64,000 bases of DNA from Falsiroseomonas stagni DSM 19981 (lineage in GTDB: Bacteria; Pseudomonadota; Alphaproteobacteria; Acetobacterales; Acetobacteraceae). The first letter of the stretch is position 1; each line of letters begins with the position of its first letter. The notes below the pieces were generated by a model. It was not told the origin of the DNA. It made no database searches and worked only from the letters and a program-made list of their open reading frames with translations. The stretch covers positions 248,001-312,000 of the forward strand of contig NZ_FOSQ01000003.1 of the NCBI RefSeq assembly GCF_900114315.1, in the 5' to 3' direction. Made by a program: the position numbers and the translations under genes. Of the stretch, positions 1 to 7,946 are shown one piece after another.

Positions 1-470
1 TCAGCGGCACCCGCGCCTACCACGCCCTCGTCGGCCGCCGCCTGCAATCGCTGCGGGAGACGCGGCTGCATGGCCTGCCGACGCTGACTGAATATCTGGA
101 ACGGCGCCTCGACCCCGCCGTGGCGACGGTCGAGGCGACGGGCACGCGCATCGCCAACCTCTCCGTCCGTTGCGGCCGCGCGGTGGATCTTCTCCGCGCC
201 CGTGTCGCCGTGGCGCAGGAAGCGCAGACCCAGCAGCTGTTGGGTGCCATGGCCGATACGGGCCGTGCCCAGCTGCGGCTGCAGGAGACGGTGGAGGGTC
301 TCTCCGTCGCCGGCATCTCCTATTACGTGCTGTCGCTGGCGGGCTATGCGCTCAAGCCTCTGCCGCTCGGCGACATCAAGGCGGACATGCTGCTGGCGGT
401 GCTGGTCCCGGTGGTGGCCGGCCTTGTCTGGATCCGCATGCGCCGCAACCGCCGAAAATCAACGGCCTAA
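1..470 (+). CDS. DUF3422 family membrane protein, C-terminal part (5' cut by window edge)
   Basis: The open frame runs in from the window edge (first whole codon at base 3) and ends at TAA 468-470, leaving about 155 residues. The visible part has a helical, charged stretch, then the signature region around LQLRLQETVEGLSV-type residues (here AQLRLQETVEGLSVAGISYY) followed by two hydrophobic segments and a basic tail (RMRRNRRK). This matches the C-terminal end of DUF3422 proteins, predicted inner-membrane proteins of unknown function common in alpha- and betaproteobacteria. The true start lies outside the window. A multi-hairpin repeat follows the stop codon and separates it from the convergent GNAT gene. 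Family assignment is from recalled sequence pattern; function is unknown. Confidence 0.75.
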   Translation, partial: SGTRAYHALVGRRLQSLRETRLHGLPTLTEYLERRLDPAVATVEATGTRIANLSVRCGRAVDLLRARVAVAQEAQTQQLLGAMADTGRAQLRLQETVEGLSVAGISYYVLSLAGYALKPLPLGDIKADMLLAVLVPVVAGLVWIRMRRNRRKSTA

Positions 471-481
471 CTGGCGACGGT

Positions 482-620
482 CCAGGGCCGGCTCGGCCCT
501 GGCGCGGGGGGTGCGGGGGGAGCGGCGCTCCCCCTGCGGACCAAGGTCGGGTGCGGGGGGAGCGGCGCTCCCCCTGCGGACCAAGGTCGGGTGCGGGGGG
601 AGCGGCGCTCCCCCTGCGGC
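482..620 (+). repeat. Multi-hairpin intergenic repeat, copy a, with a 40-bp module repeated almost three times
   Basis: The first stem is ccagggcc/ggccctgg (482-489 with 495-502). A module starting gtgcgggggg then occurs at 511, 551 and 591 with an exact period of 40 bp; the third unit is cut short at about 620. Each unit holds the stem gggggagc/gctccccc with a 3-base loop. It lies between two convergent genes. It shares its layout (ggtccaggg stem, then GGGGGAGC stem) with the repeats near 8.86, 32.0, 45.05 and 62.1 kb. Likely role: bidirectional transcription termination or a REP-like element (inference). Confidence 0.85.
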
Positions 621-623
621 AAT

Positions 624-1106
624 CTAGAGACCTGCCGTGAGGTACCGCACCCGCTTCCCGTTCCGCGGATCCGTCGCTTCTCCCGCCGGCCGGAACCCCA
701 GCCTTTCGTGAAACGCCATGCTGCCCGGGTTGGGCGGGTCGAGGTTCACCTCGCAGGCCAGCGTCGCCAGCCGCGCACCCCGTGCCTGCGCCCGCAGGTC
801 CGCATAGAGCGCCCGGCCCAGGCCCTGGCCCTGCGAATCCTCCGCCACCACCACCCGGTCGACATAGGCGAAGGCGGGAAAGTGCTGGAGGAACCAGCCA
901 TGGTTCGGCCCCTGCGCCGGCGTCTCGTGGCTCAGCGCCAGCAGGAAGGCGGCGGGCGTGCCATCCGCGCCCTCGATCATCCGCGCGCTGAAGGACACTG
1001 CCACCAGCGCGCCGAAATCGGCGGGCGACAGCGCGTTCACCGCCGCCGCATGGGCGTTGTTCAGCGCGTTCAGCGCCGGCAGGTCCGCCGGCGCGATGGC
1101 GCGCAA
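624..1106 (-). CDS. GNAT family N-acetyltransferase
   Basis: A protein of 160 residues with a single GNAT fold. The acetyl-CoA binding motif A is visible as VVVAEDSQGQGLGRALY (R/Q-x-x-G-x-G/A loop), followed by the motif B region with FHERLGF near the C-terminus. The fold transfers an acetyl group from acetyl-CoA to an amine; the substrate cannot be read from the sequence. It starts 10 bp after the grpE stop on the same strand, so it is probably co-transcribed with grpE. It could instead acetylate a small molecule unrelated to protein folding; the grpE link may be positional only. Confidence 0.85.
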   Translation of the reverse strand: MRAIAPADLPALNALNNAHAAAVNALSPADFGALVAVSFSARMIEGADGTPAAFLLALSHETPAQGPNHGWFLQHFPAFAYVDRVVVAEDSQGQGLGRALYADLRAQARGARLATLACEVNLDPPNPGSMAFHERLGFRPAGEATDPRNGKRVRYLTAGL

Positions 1107-1116
1107 GGTGGCCAGG

Positions 1117-1695
1117 CTACTTGCCCGCCACCACCACCATGGCCGGCTTCAGCAGGCGGCCGTGCAGCGTCCAGGCCGGCGTCCAGGCCTGGATGACGGT
1201 GCCGGGCTCCACGCCCTCCGGCGCCGGCTGTTCCGCCATCGCCTGGTGGAATTCGGGATCGAAGGCCTGGCCCTGCGCATCCAGCTTCTGCACGCCGTGG
1301 CGTTCCAGCATGGCGACGAAGCCGCGCTCCACGCCCTCGAACCCGCCGCGCAGCTTGGCCAGCAGCTCGGCCTCGTCCTCCGCCGCGGGCGGCAGGCTGT
1401 CGAGGCCGCGGCGGAGGTTCTCCGCCGTCTCCACCACGTCGCGGGCGAATTTCTGCACGGCGTAGAGCCGCGCATCCTCGGCCTCCCGCTTGGCGCGGGC
1501 GCGGAGATTGGCGTTGTCCGCCTCCGCCCGCAGCCATTTGTCGCGCATCTGGGAAAGCTCGGCCTCCAGCGCCGCGATGCGCTCGGCATCGCTCGGCGGG
1601 GTGCCACCGGGCTGGGTGCCGGCCTGGGCGCCCTCGGTCGTGGTGGCCTCGGCCGCGGCGTCGGCCGGGGTGGGGGTATCCTGCTTGTCGCTCAT
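1117..1695 (-). CDS. grpE: Co-chaperone GrpE, nucleotide exchange factor of DnaK
   Basis: Releases ADP from DnaK in the cytoplasmic Hsp70 cycle. The frame is open back to 1782, but I chose the ATG at 1695 (MSDKQD...), giving 192 residues. The extra upstream residues do not resemble GrpE, whereas an acidic low-complexity N-terminus starting here is typical. A long coiled-coil region (about residues 40-80, EAELSQMRDKWLRAEADNANL) leads into the beta-domain with the family motifs GFEGVERGF, FDPEFHQAM and the closing WTLHGRLLKPAMVVV. Neither hrcA nor dnaK is adjacent: the upstream gene is a chemoreceptor. A possible heat-shock promoter lies near 1781-1809. The GNAT gene follows. Confidence 0.95.
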   Translation of the reverse strand: MSDKQDTPTPADAAAEATTTEGAQAGTQPGGTPPSDAERIAALEAELSQMRDKWLRAEADNANLRARAKREAEDARLYAVQKFARDVVETAENLRRGLDSLPPAAEDEAELLAKLRGGFEGVERGFVAMLERHGVQKLDAQGQAFDPEFHQAMAEQPAPEGVEPGTVIQAWTPAWTLHGRLLKPAMVVVAGK

Positions 1696-1780
1696 GTCGG
1701 TGGTGATCTGGATCTCAGGCCCAACTGGCCAGTAGGGGTGGCGGATCGGGAAGGGGAGGCGTTCGAAACGCGCCGCCCCC

Positions 1781-1809
1781 ACCTAGGCGCCCCGATGCCC
1801 CCAGGCAAG
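1781..1809 (-). promoter_or_regulatory. Candidate sigma-32-like promoter upstream of grpE
   Basis: Reading the minus strand, CTTG (1809-1806) is followed after 18 bases by CCTAGGT (1787-1781). This resembles the alphaproteobacterial heat-shock pattern CTTG-N17-CYTATNT with one clear mismatch and one extra spacer base. It lies about 86 bp before the chosen grpE start. Weak match, listed because grpE is usually heat-inducible. Confidence 0.25.
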
Positions 1810-1857
1810 CACCCGGATGCAGGCATCGGGCGCCGGCACCGGGGCCGGCCCGGCCCG

Positions 1858-3318
1858 TCAGGCCGCGCGCAGCCCCTGCACGGTGGCGCCCAGCATCTGG
1901 CGCAGCGCCGCCGCCCCCTGGTCCAGCCGCCGCGCCGTTGCCTCCAGGGAGGCGACGGCCGCGGTGGTCTCCCCGATCGCCTGTTCGGCGCGGCTGACGG
2001 CGCTGGCCGCGGCATCGGTGCTGCTGGCGACCTGCGCGGCGGTGCCGGCAATCTCCCGCGTCGCGGCGCCCTGCTGTTCCACGGCGGCGGCGATGGCGCC
2101 GGACACCGCATCCAGATCCCCCACCACATCGGTGATGCCGCGGATGGCCTTCACGGCTTCGGCGGTGGAGGTCTGGATGCCGGCGACCTGCTGGCCGATC
2201 TCCTCCGTCGCCTTCGCCGTCTGGGCGGCCAGGGCCTTCACTTCCCCGGCAACCACGGCGAAGCCCTTCCCGGCCTCCCCGGCGCGCGCGGCCTCGATCG
2301 TGGCATTGAGGGCGAGGAGGTTGGTCTGCCCGGCGATGTCGCTGATCAGCCGCACCACCTGGCCGATGCGCGCCGCGCCCTCCGCCAGGCCGTTCACCAG
2401 CGCATCCGTCTCCCGCGCCTGGCTGGAGGCGCGGCCCGCGACCTGTGCGGCGCCCGCCACCTGGCGCGTCACCTCCGACACCGCCGTGGCGAGTTCCTCG
2501 GCCGCTGCGGCCACGGTCTGCACCCCGGCGGCGGCGGCGGCGGTGGCGCGCGCCGCATCCTGCGCGCTGTCGCGCCCGGCCTTGGCCGCCAGGCTCAGCC
2601 CGCCCGCGGCCTGGCCGATCTCGGCTGCCGCCGAGACCACGCCCTCGGCCACGCCGCCGACCTGGGTTTCCACCTGGCCCGCCAGGGTATGGCGCCCGGC
2701 CCGGGCTTCCGCCGTCGCCGCCGCATCGCGTTCCAGGCGCCGGCCGAGTTCCGCCTTCTCCGCCGCCCGGGCGGCTTGCGCATCCAGCAGCGCCGCGCCG
2801 GCCGTGGCGAAGCCCTTCTCCAGCCCGGCGACCAGCGCGATGAGCGCGGCGGCTTCCGCCACCAGGACGCCGGCATGGACGCCCACGCGCAGCAGCGTGC
2901 CGGCTCCGCCGAAGACGACCACCGGCGCCATCTCGTTCAGCAGGGTGTGATGCAGCGCGACGGTCAGGGTGGCGAAGATGATCGCCCGCCGGTCCACCAG
3001 CCCCGCCACCACCGCGAGCGCCGCGAAATAGGCCATGTGCATGTCGATCCGCAGCGATGGCGGCGCCACCCAGACCAGCACGGAAACCTGCACCATCAGC
3101 GCCACCGCGATCACCGGCCGCGCCGCCGCCTGCCCCGGCCCCTTCCTGGCCGCCAGCAGCACCGCCGCCATCGCCAGCGCCGCCAGCGCGCCGCCGCCGC
3201 CCACCTCCGCCAGGCCGCCACCCGCCGCCCAGGCGATGAGCGCGAGGAGGGGCACCATCAGCCCCAGCGCGAACAGCAGGATTCGCGCGGTGTCGCGGCG
3301 CAGCTTGTCGAGATCCAT
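1858..3318 (-). CDS. Methyl-accepting chemotaxis protein with an N-terminal multi-helix membrane sensor
   Basis: A protein of 486 residues. The frame is open to 3348, but ATG 3318 has a strong ribosome site (GAGGAGA, 8 bases upstream). The N-terminal 170 residues contain about five or six hydrophobic segments with only short loops and a conserved-looking [10 protein letters not shown] stretch, so this receptor probably senses within or close to the membrane rather than by a large periplasmic domain. The C-terminal half is a standard MCP signalling domain with the CheA/CheW-binding hairpin tip ([20 protein letters not shown]) and flanking Ala/Gln-rich methylation helices. No che genes are nearby. 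A second MCP of different architecture is at 23949-26267. Confidence 0.92.
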   Translation of the reverse strand: MDLDKLRRDTARILLFALGLMVPLLALIAWAAGGGLAEVGGGGALAALAMAAVLLAARKGPGQAAARPVIAVALMVQVSVLVWVAPPSLRIDMHMAYFAALAVVAGLVDRRAIIFATLTVALHHTLLNEMAPVVVFGGAGTLLRVGVHAGVLVAEAAALIALVAGLEKGFATAGAALLDAQAARAAEKAELGRRLERDAAATAEARAGRHTLAGQVETQVGGVAEGVVSAAAEIGQAAGGLSLAAKAGRDSAQDAARATAAAAAGVQTVAAAAEELATAVSEVTRQVAGAAQVAGRASSQARETDALVNGLAEGAARIGQVVRLISDIAGQTNLLALNATIEAARAGEAGKGFAVVAGEVKALAAQTAKATEEIGQQVAGIQTSTAEAVKAIRGITDVVGDLDAVSGAIAAAVEQQGAATREIAGTAAQVASSTDAAASAVSRAEQAIGETTAAVASLEATARRLDQGAAALRQMLGATVQGLRAA

Positions 3319-3351
3319 CGTGGCAGTCTCCTCAATGCAGGCGGGCATGGT

Positions 3352-3723
3352 TCACGCGAGGCGCGCCGCGCAGGCGGCCCGGCCGAAGGCGACAAGGATC
3401 AGCAACGCGCCGCTTTCCCGGCGCAGCGAGGCGACATCCGCATCGCGCAAGGCGGGGGCGGCCATCGCGATGGTGAAGGGGCCGAGCGGGCGGACCATGG
3501 CCGGGTCCCAGCCCGGCACGCCCAGCACGCCGAGCAGCGCGCGATCCGCGCCAAGCCCCGGTGGGAAGACCATCAGCACCGGCAGGCCGGCGCGTGGCAT
3601 GGCCTGCAGGGCCAGCAGGCCGAGGGTCGCAAGGCCGAGGAGCACCCACGCCCCGCCGGCGGACCGCGATGCGGCGATGGGCGGGCGCGGCGCCGGGGGC
3701 GCCAAAGGGGGCAGCGGGGCCAT
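3352..3723 (-). CDS. Small hypothetical membrane protein
   Basis: A protein of 123 residues. The frame extends upstream, but ATG 3723 has a good ribosome site (AGGGAGA, close spacing) and gives a sensible protein: a Pro-rich N-terminus, one clear membrane segment (GGAWVLLGLATLGLLALQAM, about residues 29-48), then a Leu/Pro/Gly-rich tail with a weaker hydrophobic stretch. It lies 33 bp upstream of the MCP start on the same strand and could be co-transcribed with it. I recognise no family. It could be a conserved accessory of the MCP or an unrelated reading frame. Confidence 0.5.
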   Translation of the reverse strand: MAPLPPLAPPAPRPPIAASRSAGGAWVLLGLATLGLLALQAMPRAGLPVLMVFPPGLGADRALLGVLGVPGWDPAMVRPLGPFTIAMAAPALRDADVASLRRESGALLILVAFGRAACAARLA

Positions 3724-3757
3724 GCATCTCCCTAGGCCGCCCACGATAACCATCCAT

Positions 3758-3809
3758 GAACCATTGCCGCGGACGCGGTTTCGGAACCATTGCCGCGGAC
3801 GCGGTTTCG
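3758..3809. repeat. Perfect 26-bp tandem duplication upstream of murJ
   Basis: The 26-mer beginning gaaccattgccgcggacgc occurs at 3758-3783 and again, without change, at 3784-3809. It sits between the divergent start codons of the small membrane protein gene (3723) and murJ (3842), so it may duplicate a promoter or operator element. Each unit contains the near-palindrome ccgcggacgcgg. Confidence 0.9.
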
Positions 3810-3841
3810 CCCCCCCCGTCTTCCGGACTACACCCGGCCTC

Positions 3842-5383
3842 ATGCTCCGCAGCATCTTCACCGTCGGCGGCTGGACCATGGCGAGCCGCATCCTCGGCTT
3901 CGCGCGGGACATGCTGATCGCCGCCCGCCTGGGCGCGGGCCCGATCGGCGATGCCTTCTTCGTGGCGCTGCGCCTGCCCAACCTGTTTCGCCAGCTCTTC
4001 GGGGAAGGCGCCTTCAACGCCGCCTTCGTGCCCGCCTTCGCCGGCGCCTATGCGCTGGACGGGCCGGCCAAGGCGCGGGCGCTGGCCAATTCGCTGGCGG
4101 GGCTGATGACGCTGTCGCTCAGCGGCCTGGTCGCCATCGGCATCATCTTCATGCCGCAACTGCTCTTCGTGCTGGCACCGGGCTTCGTGGGAGAGGCGCT
4201 GCGCTTCCCGCTGGCCGTGGAACTCACGCGCATCACCTTCCCCTACCTGCTGTTCATCTGCCTGGCGGCGCTGGTCTCGGGCGTGCTGAACGGCATGGAT
4301 CGCTTCGCCGCCGCTGCCGCCGCGCCGGTGTTGTTCAACCTGATCTCCATGGCGGCGCTGCTGGGGCTGACGCCCTATGTCGCGACGCCTGCCCATGCGC
4401 TGGCCTGGGGCGTCGTCGCCTCGGGCCTCGTGCAACTGCTGATGCTGATCGTCGCGGCGCGGGTGGCGGGGATGGTCATCAACCCGCTGTCCCGCCCGCG
4501 GCTGACGCCGGAGGTGCGCGGTGTGCTGCGCCGGATGGGCCCGGGGCTGGTCGGCGCGGGGGTCACGCAGCTCAACCTCGCCATCGGGATCATCATCGCG
4601 TCGCTGCTGCCGGCGGGCGCGGTGAGCTTTCTCTATTATGCCGACCGGATCTCGCAGCTGCCGCTGGGTGTCATCGGCGCGGCGGTGGGCACGGCCCTGC
4701 TGCCGCTGCTGTCGCGGCAATTGCGCACCGGCAAGGCGCTGGCCGCCCATCGCAGCCAGAACCGGGCCATCGAGCTGACGCTGGCCTTCGCCCTGCCGGC
4801 GGCCTTCGCCATGGCCTGCGTCGCGCGGCCCATCATCGGCACGCTGTTCGAACGCGGCGCCTTCGACGCCGCCGCCACCGCCGCGACGTCGATGGCCCTC
4901 GTCGCCTATGCCGCGGGGCTCCCCGCCTTCGTGCTGGTCAAGGCGCTGACGCCGGGCTTTTTCGCCCGCGGGGACACCGCCACCCCCGTGAAGGTGGCCT
5001 TCTTCGTGGTGGCGCTGAACCTGGCGCTCAACCTGGTGCTGACGCGGTACCTGTCGCATGTCGGCATCGCGCTCGCGACCTCGCTCGCCTCCTGGGTGAA
5101 TGTGCTGGTGCTGGGCTGGCTGCTGGTGCGCCGCCGCCGGCTGGTGCTGGACCGCCGGCTGCGCCGCGCGGTGCCAAGGCTGGTCGCCGCGGCGCTGGTC
5201 ATGTCCGCCGTGCTGCTGGCGCTGCAGGCCGCGATCTTCCCGCTGGACCACGGGCTGGCCCGCTTCGGGGGCCTTGCCGTGCTGATCGGCGCGGGGCTCG
5301 TGACCTATTTCGGCGCGGCCCAGGCGCTGGGCGGGCTCGACCTGCGGGAGGCGTTGCGCAGCCTCAGGCGGCGGAAGGCGTAG
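3842..5383 (+). CDS. murJ: Lipid II flippase MurJ (MviN)
   Basis: Flips the peptidoglycan precursor lipid II across the inner membrane. The protein has 513 residues, normal for MurJ, with about 14 hydrophobic helices of the MOP exporter superfamily. The N-terminal signature is clear: TMASRILGFARDMLIAARLGAG, then DAFFVALRLPNLFRQLFGEGAFNAAFVPAF, with the conserved arginines of the central cavity. Although the frame is open from 3035, the ATG at 3842 begins exactly at the family N-terminus (MLRSIFTVGG). A 26-bp tandem repeat ends 32 bp upstream. The next gene on this strand is a GST after 72 bp, probably a separate unit. Confidence 0.97.
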   Translation: MLRSIFTVGGWTMASRILGFARDMLIAARLGAGPIGDAFFVALRLPNLFRQLFGEGAFNAAFVPAFAGAYALDGPAKARALANSLAGLMTLSLSGLVAIGIIFMPQLLFVLAPGFVGEALRFPLAVELTRITFPYLLFICLAALVSGVLNGMDRFAAAAAAPVLFNLISMAALLGLTPYVATPAHALAWGVVASGLVQLLMLIVAARVAGMVINPLSRPRLTPEVRGVLRRMGPGLVGAGVTQLNLAIGIIIASLLPAGAVSFLYYADRISQLPLGVIGAAVGTALLPLLSRQLRTGKALAAHRSQNRAIELTLAFALPAAFAMACVARPIIGTLFERGAFDAAATAATSMALVAYAAGLPAFVLVKALTPGFFARGDTATPVKVAFFVVALNLALNLVLTRYLSHVGIALATSLASWVNVLVLGWLLVRRRRLVLDRRLRRAVPRLVAAALVMSAVLLALQAAIFPLDHGLARFGGLAVLIGAGLVTYFGAAQALGGLDLREALRSLRRRKA

Positions 5384-5455
5384 CGGCCTGTCGAAACGTG
5401 CCTGGCCCGCGCGTCATCCCCCCGGACGCCGATCCTGGCGCCGAGGAGACCGCCC

Positions 5456-6085
5456 ATGCCCCCCATCGAGATCATCGGCATCCCGCAGAGCAACTTCGTC
5501 TGGGCCACGCGCATCGCGGCCGGGGAAAAGGGGCTGGCGCCTGTGAACCTGCCCCTGCCGCCCGGCCACGCCGAGGTGATGGCCCTCCACCCGTTGGGCC
5601 GCATCCCCGTGCTGCGGCAGGGCGGCCTGGTGCTGGCGGAATCCCGCGCCATCATGGCTTTCATCGACCACGCCTTCGACGGACCGCCCCTCATGCCGCG
5701 CGACCCGCGCGCCGGCGCGCTGGCGGAGCAATGGGTCTCCCTCATCGTCACGGCGGCGGAGCCCGTGCTGATCCGGCAGCATCTGTTCGCCTACCTCTTC
5801 CCCGGCACCGCCGATGGCCGGCCGGACCCCGCGCGGGTGGCGGCGACCCTGCCGGCGCTGGATCGCCATTTGGCCATGCTGGATGCCGCGCTGGCGGAGG
5901 GCTTCGCGGGCGGCGCCGCCTTCACCCTGGCCGATGCCTATCTGGTGCCGATCCTCTACTGGCTGCGCGGCCTGCCGGAGGCGGGCGCGCGCATCGCCGC
6001 GGCGGGGCACCTCGGCGGCTATCTCGACCGCATGCTCGCCCGGCCCGCCGTGGCGGCCACGGTGCCGCCGCCGCTGCCGCGCTGA
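5456..6085 (+). CDS. Glutathione S-transferase family protein
   Basis: A protein of 209 residues with an N-terminal thioredoxin-like domain (IEIIGIPQSNFVWATRIAAGEKGLA; HPLGRIPVL with the cis-proline; LAESRAIMAFID, the glutathione-binding ES motif) and an all-helical C-terminal domain containing FTLADAYLVPIL. A ribosome site (GAGGAGA) precedes the ATG. The catalytic Ser/Cys expected near residue 13 appears as S12-N13 (PQSNFVW). Probably a cytosolic detoxifying or thiol-exchange enzyme; substrate not readable. Stands alone between murJ and the convergent L,D-transpeptidase-like gene. Confidence 0.9.
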   Translation: MPPIEIIGIPQSNFVWATRIAAGEKGLAPVNLPLPPGHAEVMALHPLGRIPVLRQGGLVLAESRAIMAFIDHAFDGPPLMPRDPRAGALAEQWVSLIVTAAEPVLIRQHLFAYLFPGTADGRPDPARVAATLPALDRHLAMLDAALAEGFAGGAAFTLADAYLVPILYWLRGLPEAGARIAAAGHLGGYLDRMLARPAVAATVPPPLPR

Positions 6086-6093
6086 GCGGTCTC

Positions 6094-6624
6094 TCAGCCC
6101 TCCAGCACCGTGATCCCGCGCAGCCCCGCCGCCAGCACGGTGCGGAGGTCGCGCGGGGCCAGGGCGACGCAGCCCTCGGTCGGGGAGAAATCCTCGCGCG
6201 CCACATGCAGGAAGATCGCGCTGCCCCGGCCGCGCTCCACGGGGGCATCGTTCCAGCCGAGTACGCCGATCACGTCATAGACCGCATCGTCGCGCCACAG
6301 CCGCTCATGCGATCCCCCGAAGGGCAGTTGCACCGGGCGGTTGTAGGCGCGGTCGCCCGCATCGTCGCACCAGCCATCGGTGGGCGACAGCGGCTCCACC
6401 GGCACCGCGCAGCGCGGCGGCGGGCCGCGATCGGCGCGGTAGAGCACGCGGCGCAGCGCCATGCTGGCCGCTGGCGTCGCGCCATCGCCCTCCTGCTTCG
6501 CCGTGGCCGGGCGGACGCCGCCCTTGCCCAGCGCGCAGGGCAGCACGAGCCCATCCAGGATCAGCAGCCCGCGCCTGCCATCACCCTGCGGCTGGACGCG
6601 GGCGAAGCCGGACTCGCCCGGCAT
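6094..6624 (-). CDS. L,D-transpeptidase (YkuD)-like protein
   Basis: A protein of 176 residues. The C-terminal part carries the YkuD active-site pattern, with His140 and Cys152 in HVAREDFSPTEGCVAL; the upstream GVLGWND and RGSAIFLH strands are also typical. Classical members cross-link peptidoglycan 3-3 or attach lipoproteins. The N-terminus (GRRGLLILDGLVLPCALGKGG) lacks an obvious signal peptide, as in the short YkuD-like proteins of alphaproteobacteria, so location is uncertain. It overlaps the ribA stop by one base (TGATG), implying translational coupling to riboflavin synthesis, a link I cannot explain functionally. Confidence 0.85.
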   Translation of the reverse strand: MPGESGFARVQPQGDGRRGLLILDGLVLPCALGKGGVRPATAKQEGDGATPAASMALRRVLYRADRGPPPRCAVPVEPLSPTDGWCDDAGDRAYNRPVQLPFGGSHERLWRDDAVYDVIGVLGWNDAPVERGRGSAIFLHVAREDFSPTEGCVALAPRDLRTVLAAGLRGITVLEG

Positions 6625-7835
6625 CAGGCCAGCAGGTGACCGAAGCGGCGCGCCTTGGTCTCCAGATAGGCGTCGTTCACGCCATTGGCCTCGAACTGAT
6701 GCGCCTCCCGCCCCTCCACCCCGATGCCGCAGGCCGCGAGGCCCGCCAGCTTGTCGGGGTTGTTGGTCAGCAGCCGCACCCGGGGGATGCCGACCGCGCG
6801 CAGCATCTCCGCCGCCACCCAGAAGTTCCGCTCATCCGCGCCATAGCCCAGGGCCCGGTTGGCATCGAGCGTGTCGAGCCCCGTATCCTGCAGCGCATAG
6901 GCGCGGAGCTTGTTCACGAGGCCGATCCCCCGCCCTTCCTGCGCGAGGTAGAGCAGCACGCCGCCTGCCGGGTCCTTGGCCATGCGGGCGATGGCGCCGC
7001 GCAGCTGGGGACCGCAATCGCAGCGGAGGCTCCCCAGCAGGTCACCGGTGAAGCATTCGGAATGGATGCGGGCCAGCGGCGCCGTGCCGGCGGCGAGCGC
7101 CGCTTCCGGCTGGCCGACCAGGATGGCCAAATGTTCGATCCCGCCATCGGCGGCGCGGAAGGCGACGATCCGGGCCTCCGGCGCATCCTCCAGCGGCACG
7201 CGCGCCTCCGCCACGCGCGCCAGAGTCAGGGCGGCGCCGGTGGGGTAGGACAGGATATCGGCGGCATCGACCGTCAGCAGGCCGGCCCGGAGGGAAGCGG
7301 CCTCCGTCGCCGGGGCGGCGACCAGGGCGGGCAGGAGGCGCGCCAGCTTGGCCAGGCCGATGGCGGCCAGGGCGTGCGGCGGCAGGGTGGCGCGCTCGGG
7401 CTCCACCGGCAGCAGGCGTTCGGCCGTCGGGTCCGCCAGGCTCTTCAGCGCGGCGGGATCCATCAGGCCGGGGGGCAGGCGCAACGCCACCACGCCCATC
7501 TCCGGCGGCGAACCGGCATTGGCCGCCGCCAGCGCCTGCGGCACCGGGCGCTGCAGCACCGCGGCCGCGCGGACGGGCGCCAGCAGCAGCAGCGCCGGGC
7601 CGATCGCGGCGGTCGCGATGTCCGACAGCCCCCGGGCGGACACCATCTCCGCCGCCGCGACCAGGATCGCGCCTTCCGGCCCGCGCACCAGCACCGGCGT
7701 GCCCCGGCGCAATTCGCTGGCAACCCGGTGCACGGCGCGCAGCGCCGCCACCTGCGCATCGCCAGGGGCGGGTTCGGTGTTCGGGCCGACGCCGTGATCG
7801 CGCAGCTGTGATGCGAGGGGGGCGGAGTTTTTCAT
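6624..7835 (-). CDS. ribA: GTP cyclohydrolase II with an N-terminal extension (RibA)
   Basis: Opens GTP to the first pyrimidine intermediate of riboflavin synthesis, releasing formate. From ATG 7835 (MKNSAPL) the protein has 403 residues, twice the length of free-standing RibA. The catalytic domain is residues 210-403: zinc ligands Cys261, Cys272 and Cys274 (ECFTGD...RCDC), then the GTP site (YLAQEGRGIGLVNKL). Residues 30-200 look like a degraded DHBP-synthase-like domain (RGTPVLVRGPEGAILVAAAEM) without the acidic metal-binding DRENEGD motif of RibB. So it is probably monofunctional despite RibBA-like architecture. No FMN riboswitch was seen upstream. Confidence 0.93.
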   Translation of the reverse strand: MKNSAPLASQLRDHGVGPNTEPAPGDAQVAALRAVHRVASELRRGTPVLVRGPEGAILVAAAEMVSARGLSDIATAAIGPALLLLAPVRAAAVLQRPVPQALAAANAGSPPEMGVVALRLPPGLMDPAALKSLADPTAERLLPVEPERATLPPHALAAIGLAKLARLLPALVAAPATEAASLRAGLLTVDAADILSYPTGAALTLARVAEARVPLEDAPEARIVAFRAADGGIEHLAILVGQPEAALAAGTAPLARIHSECFTGDLLGSLRCDCGPQLRGAIARMAKDPAGGVLLYLAQEGRGIGLVNKLRAYALQDTGLDTLDANRALGYGADERNFWVAAEMLRAVGIPRVRLLTNNPDKLAGLAACGIGVEGREAHQFEANGVNDAYLETKARRFGHLLA

Positions 7836-7946
7836 CGTCTGGCGTTCCGGAATTCGCCCATAGGCGCGCCCGAATGTGGCGTGCGGAAGGCGTTTGGGAG
7901 GGGGCCGGCCCCCAAGAAAATCGTTCTGCCCGTCAAGCCGGGGTGA

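Noticed and set aside
958-3735. A 925-residue open frame on the plus strand, antisense to grpE and the chemoreceptor
   Set aside because: It is rich in Arg, His, Gly and Gln and shows no domain. It mirrors coding frames on the minus strand; such long shadow frames are expected at this GC content.
3332-5251. A 639-residue minus-strand frame opposite murJ
   Set aside because: Low-complexity Gln/Arg/His composition and complete overlap with a clear MurJ. Shadow of a real gene.
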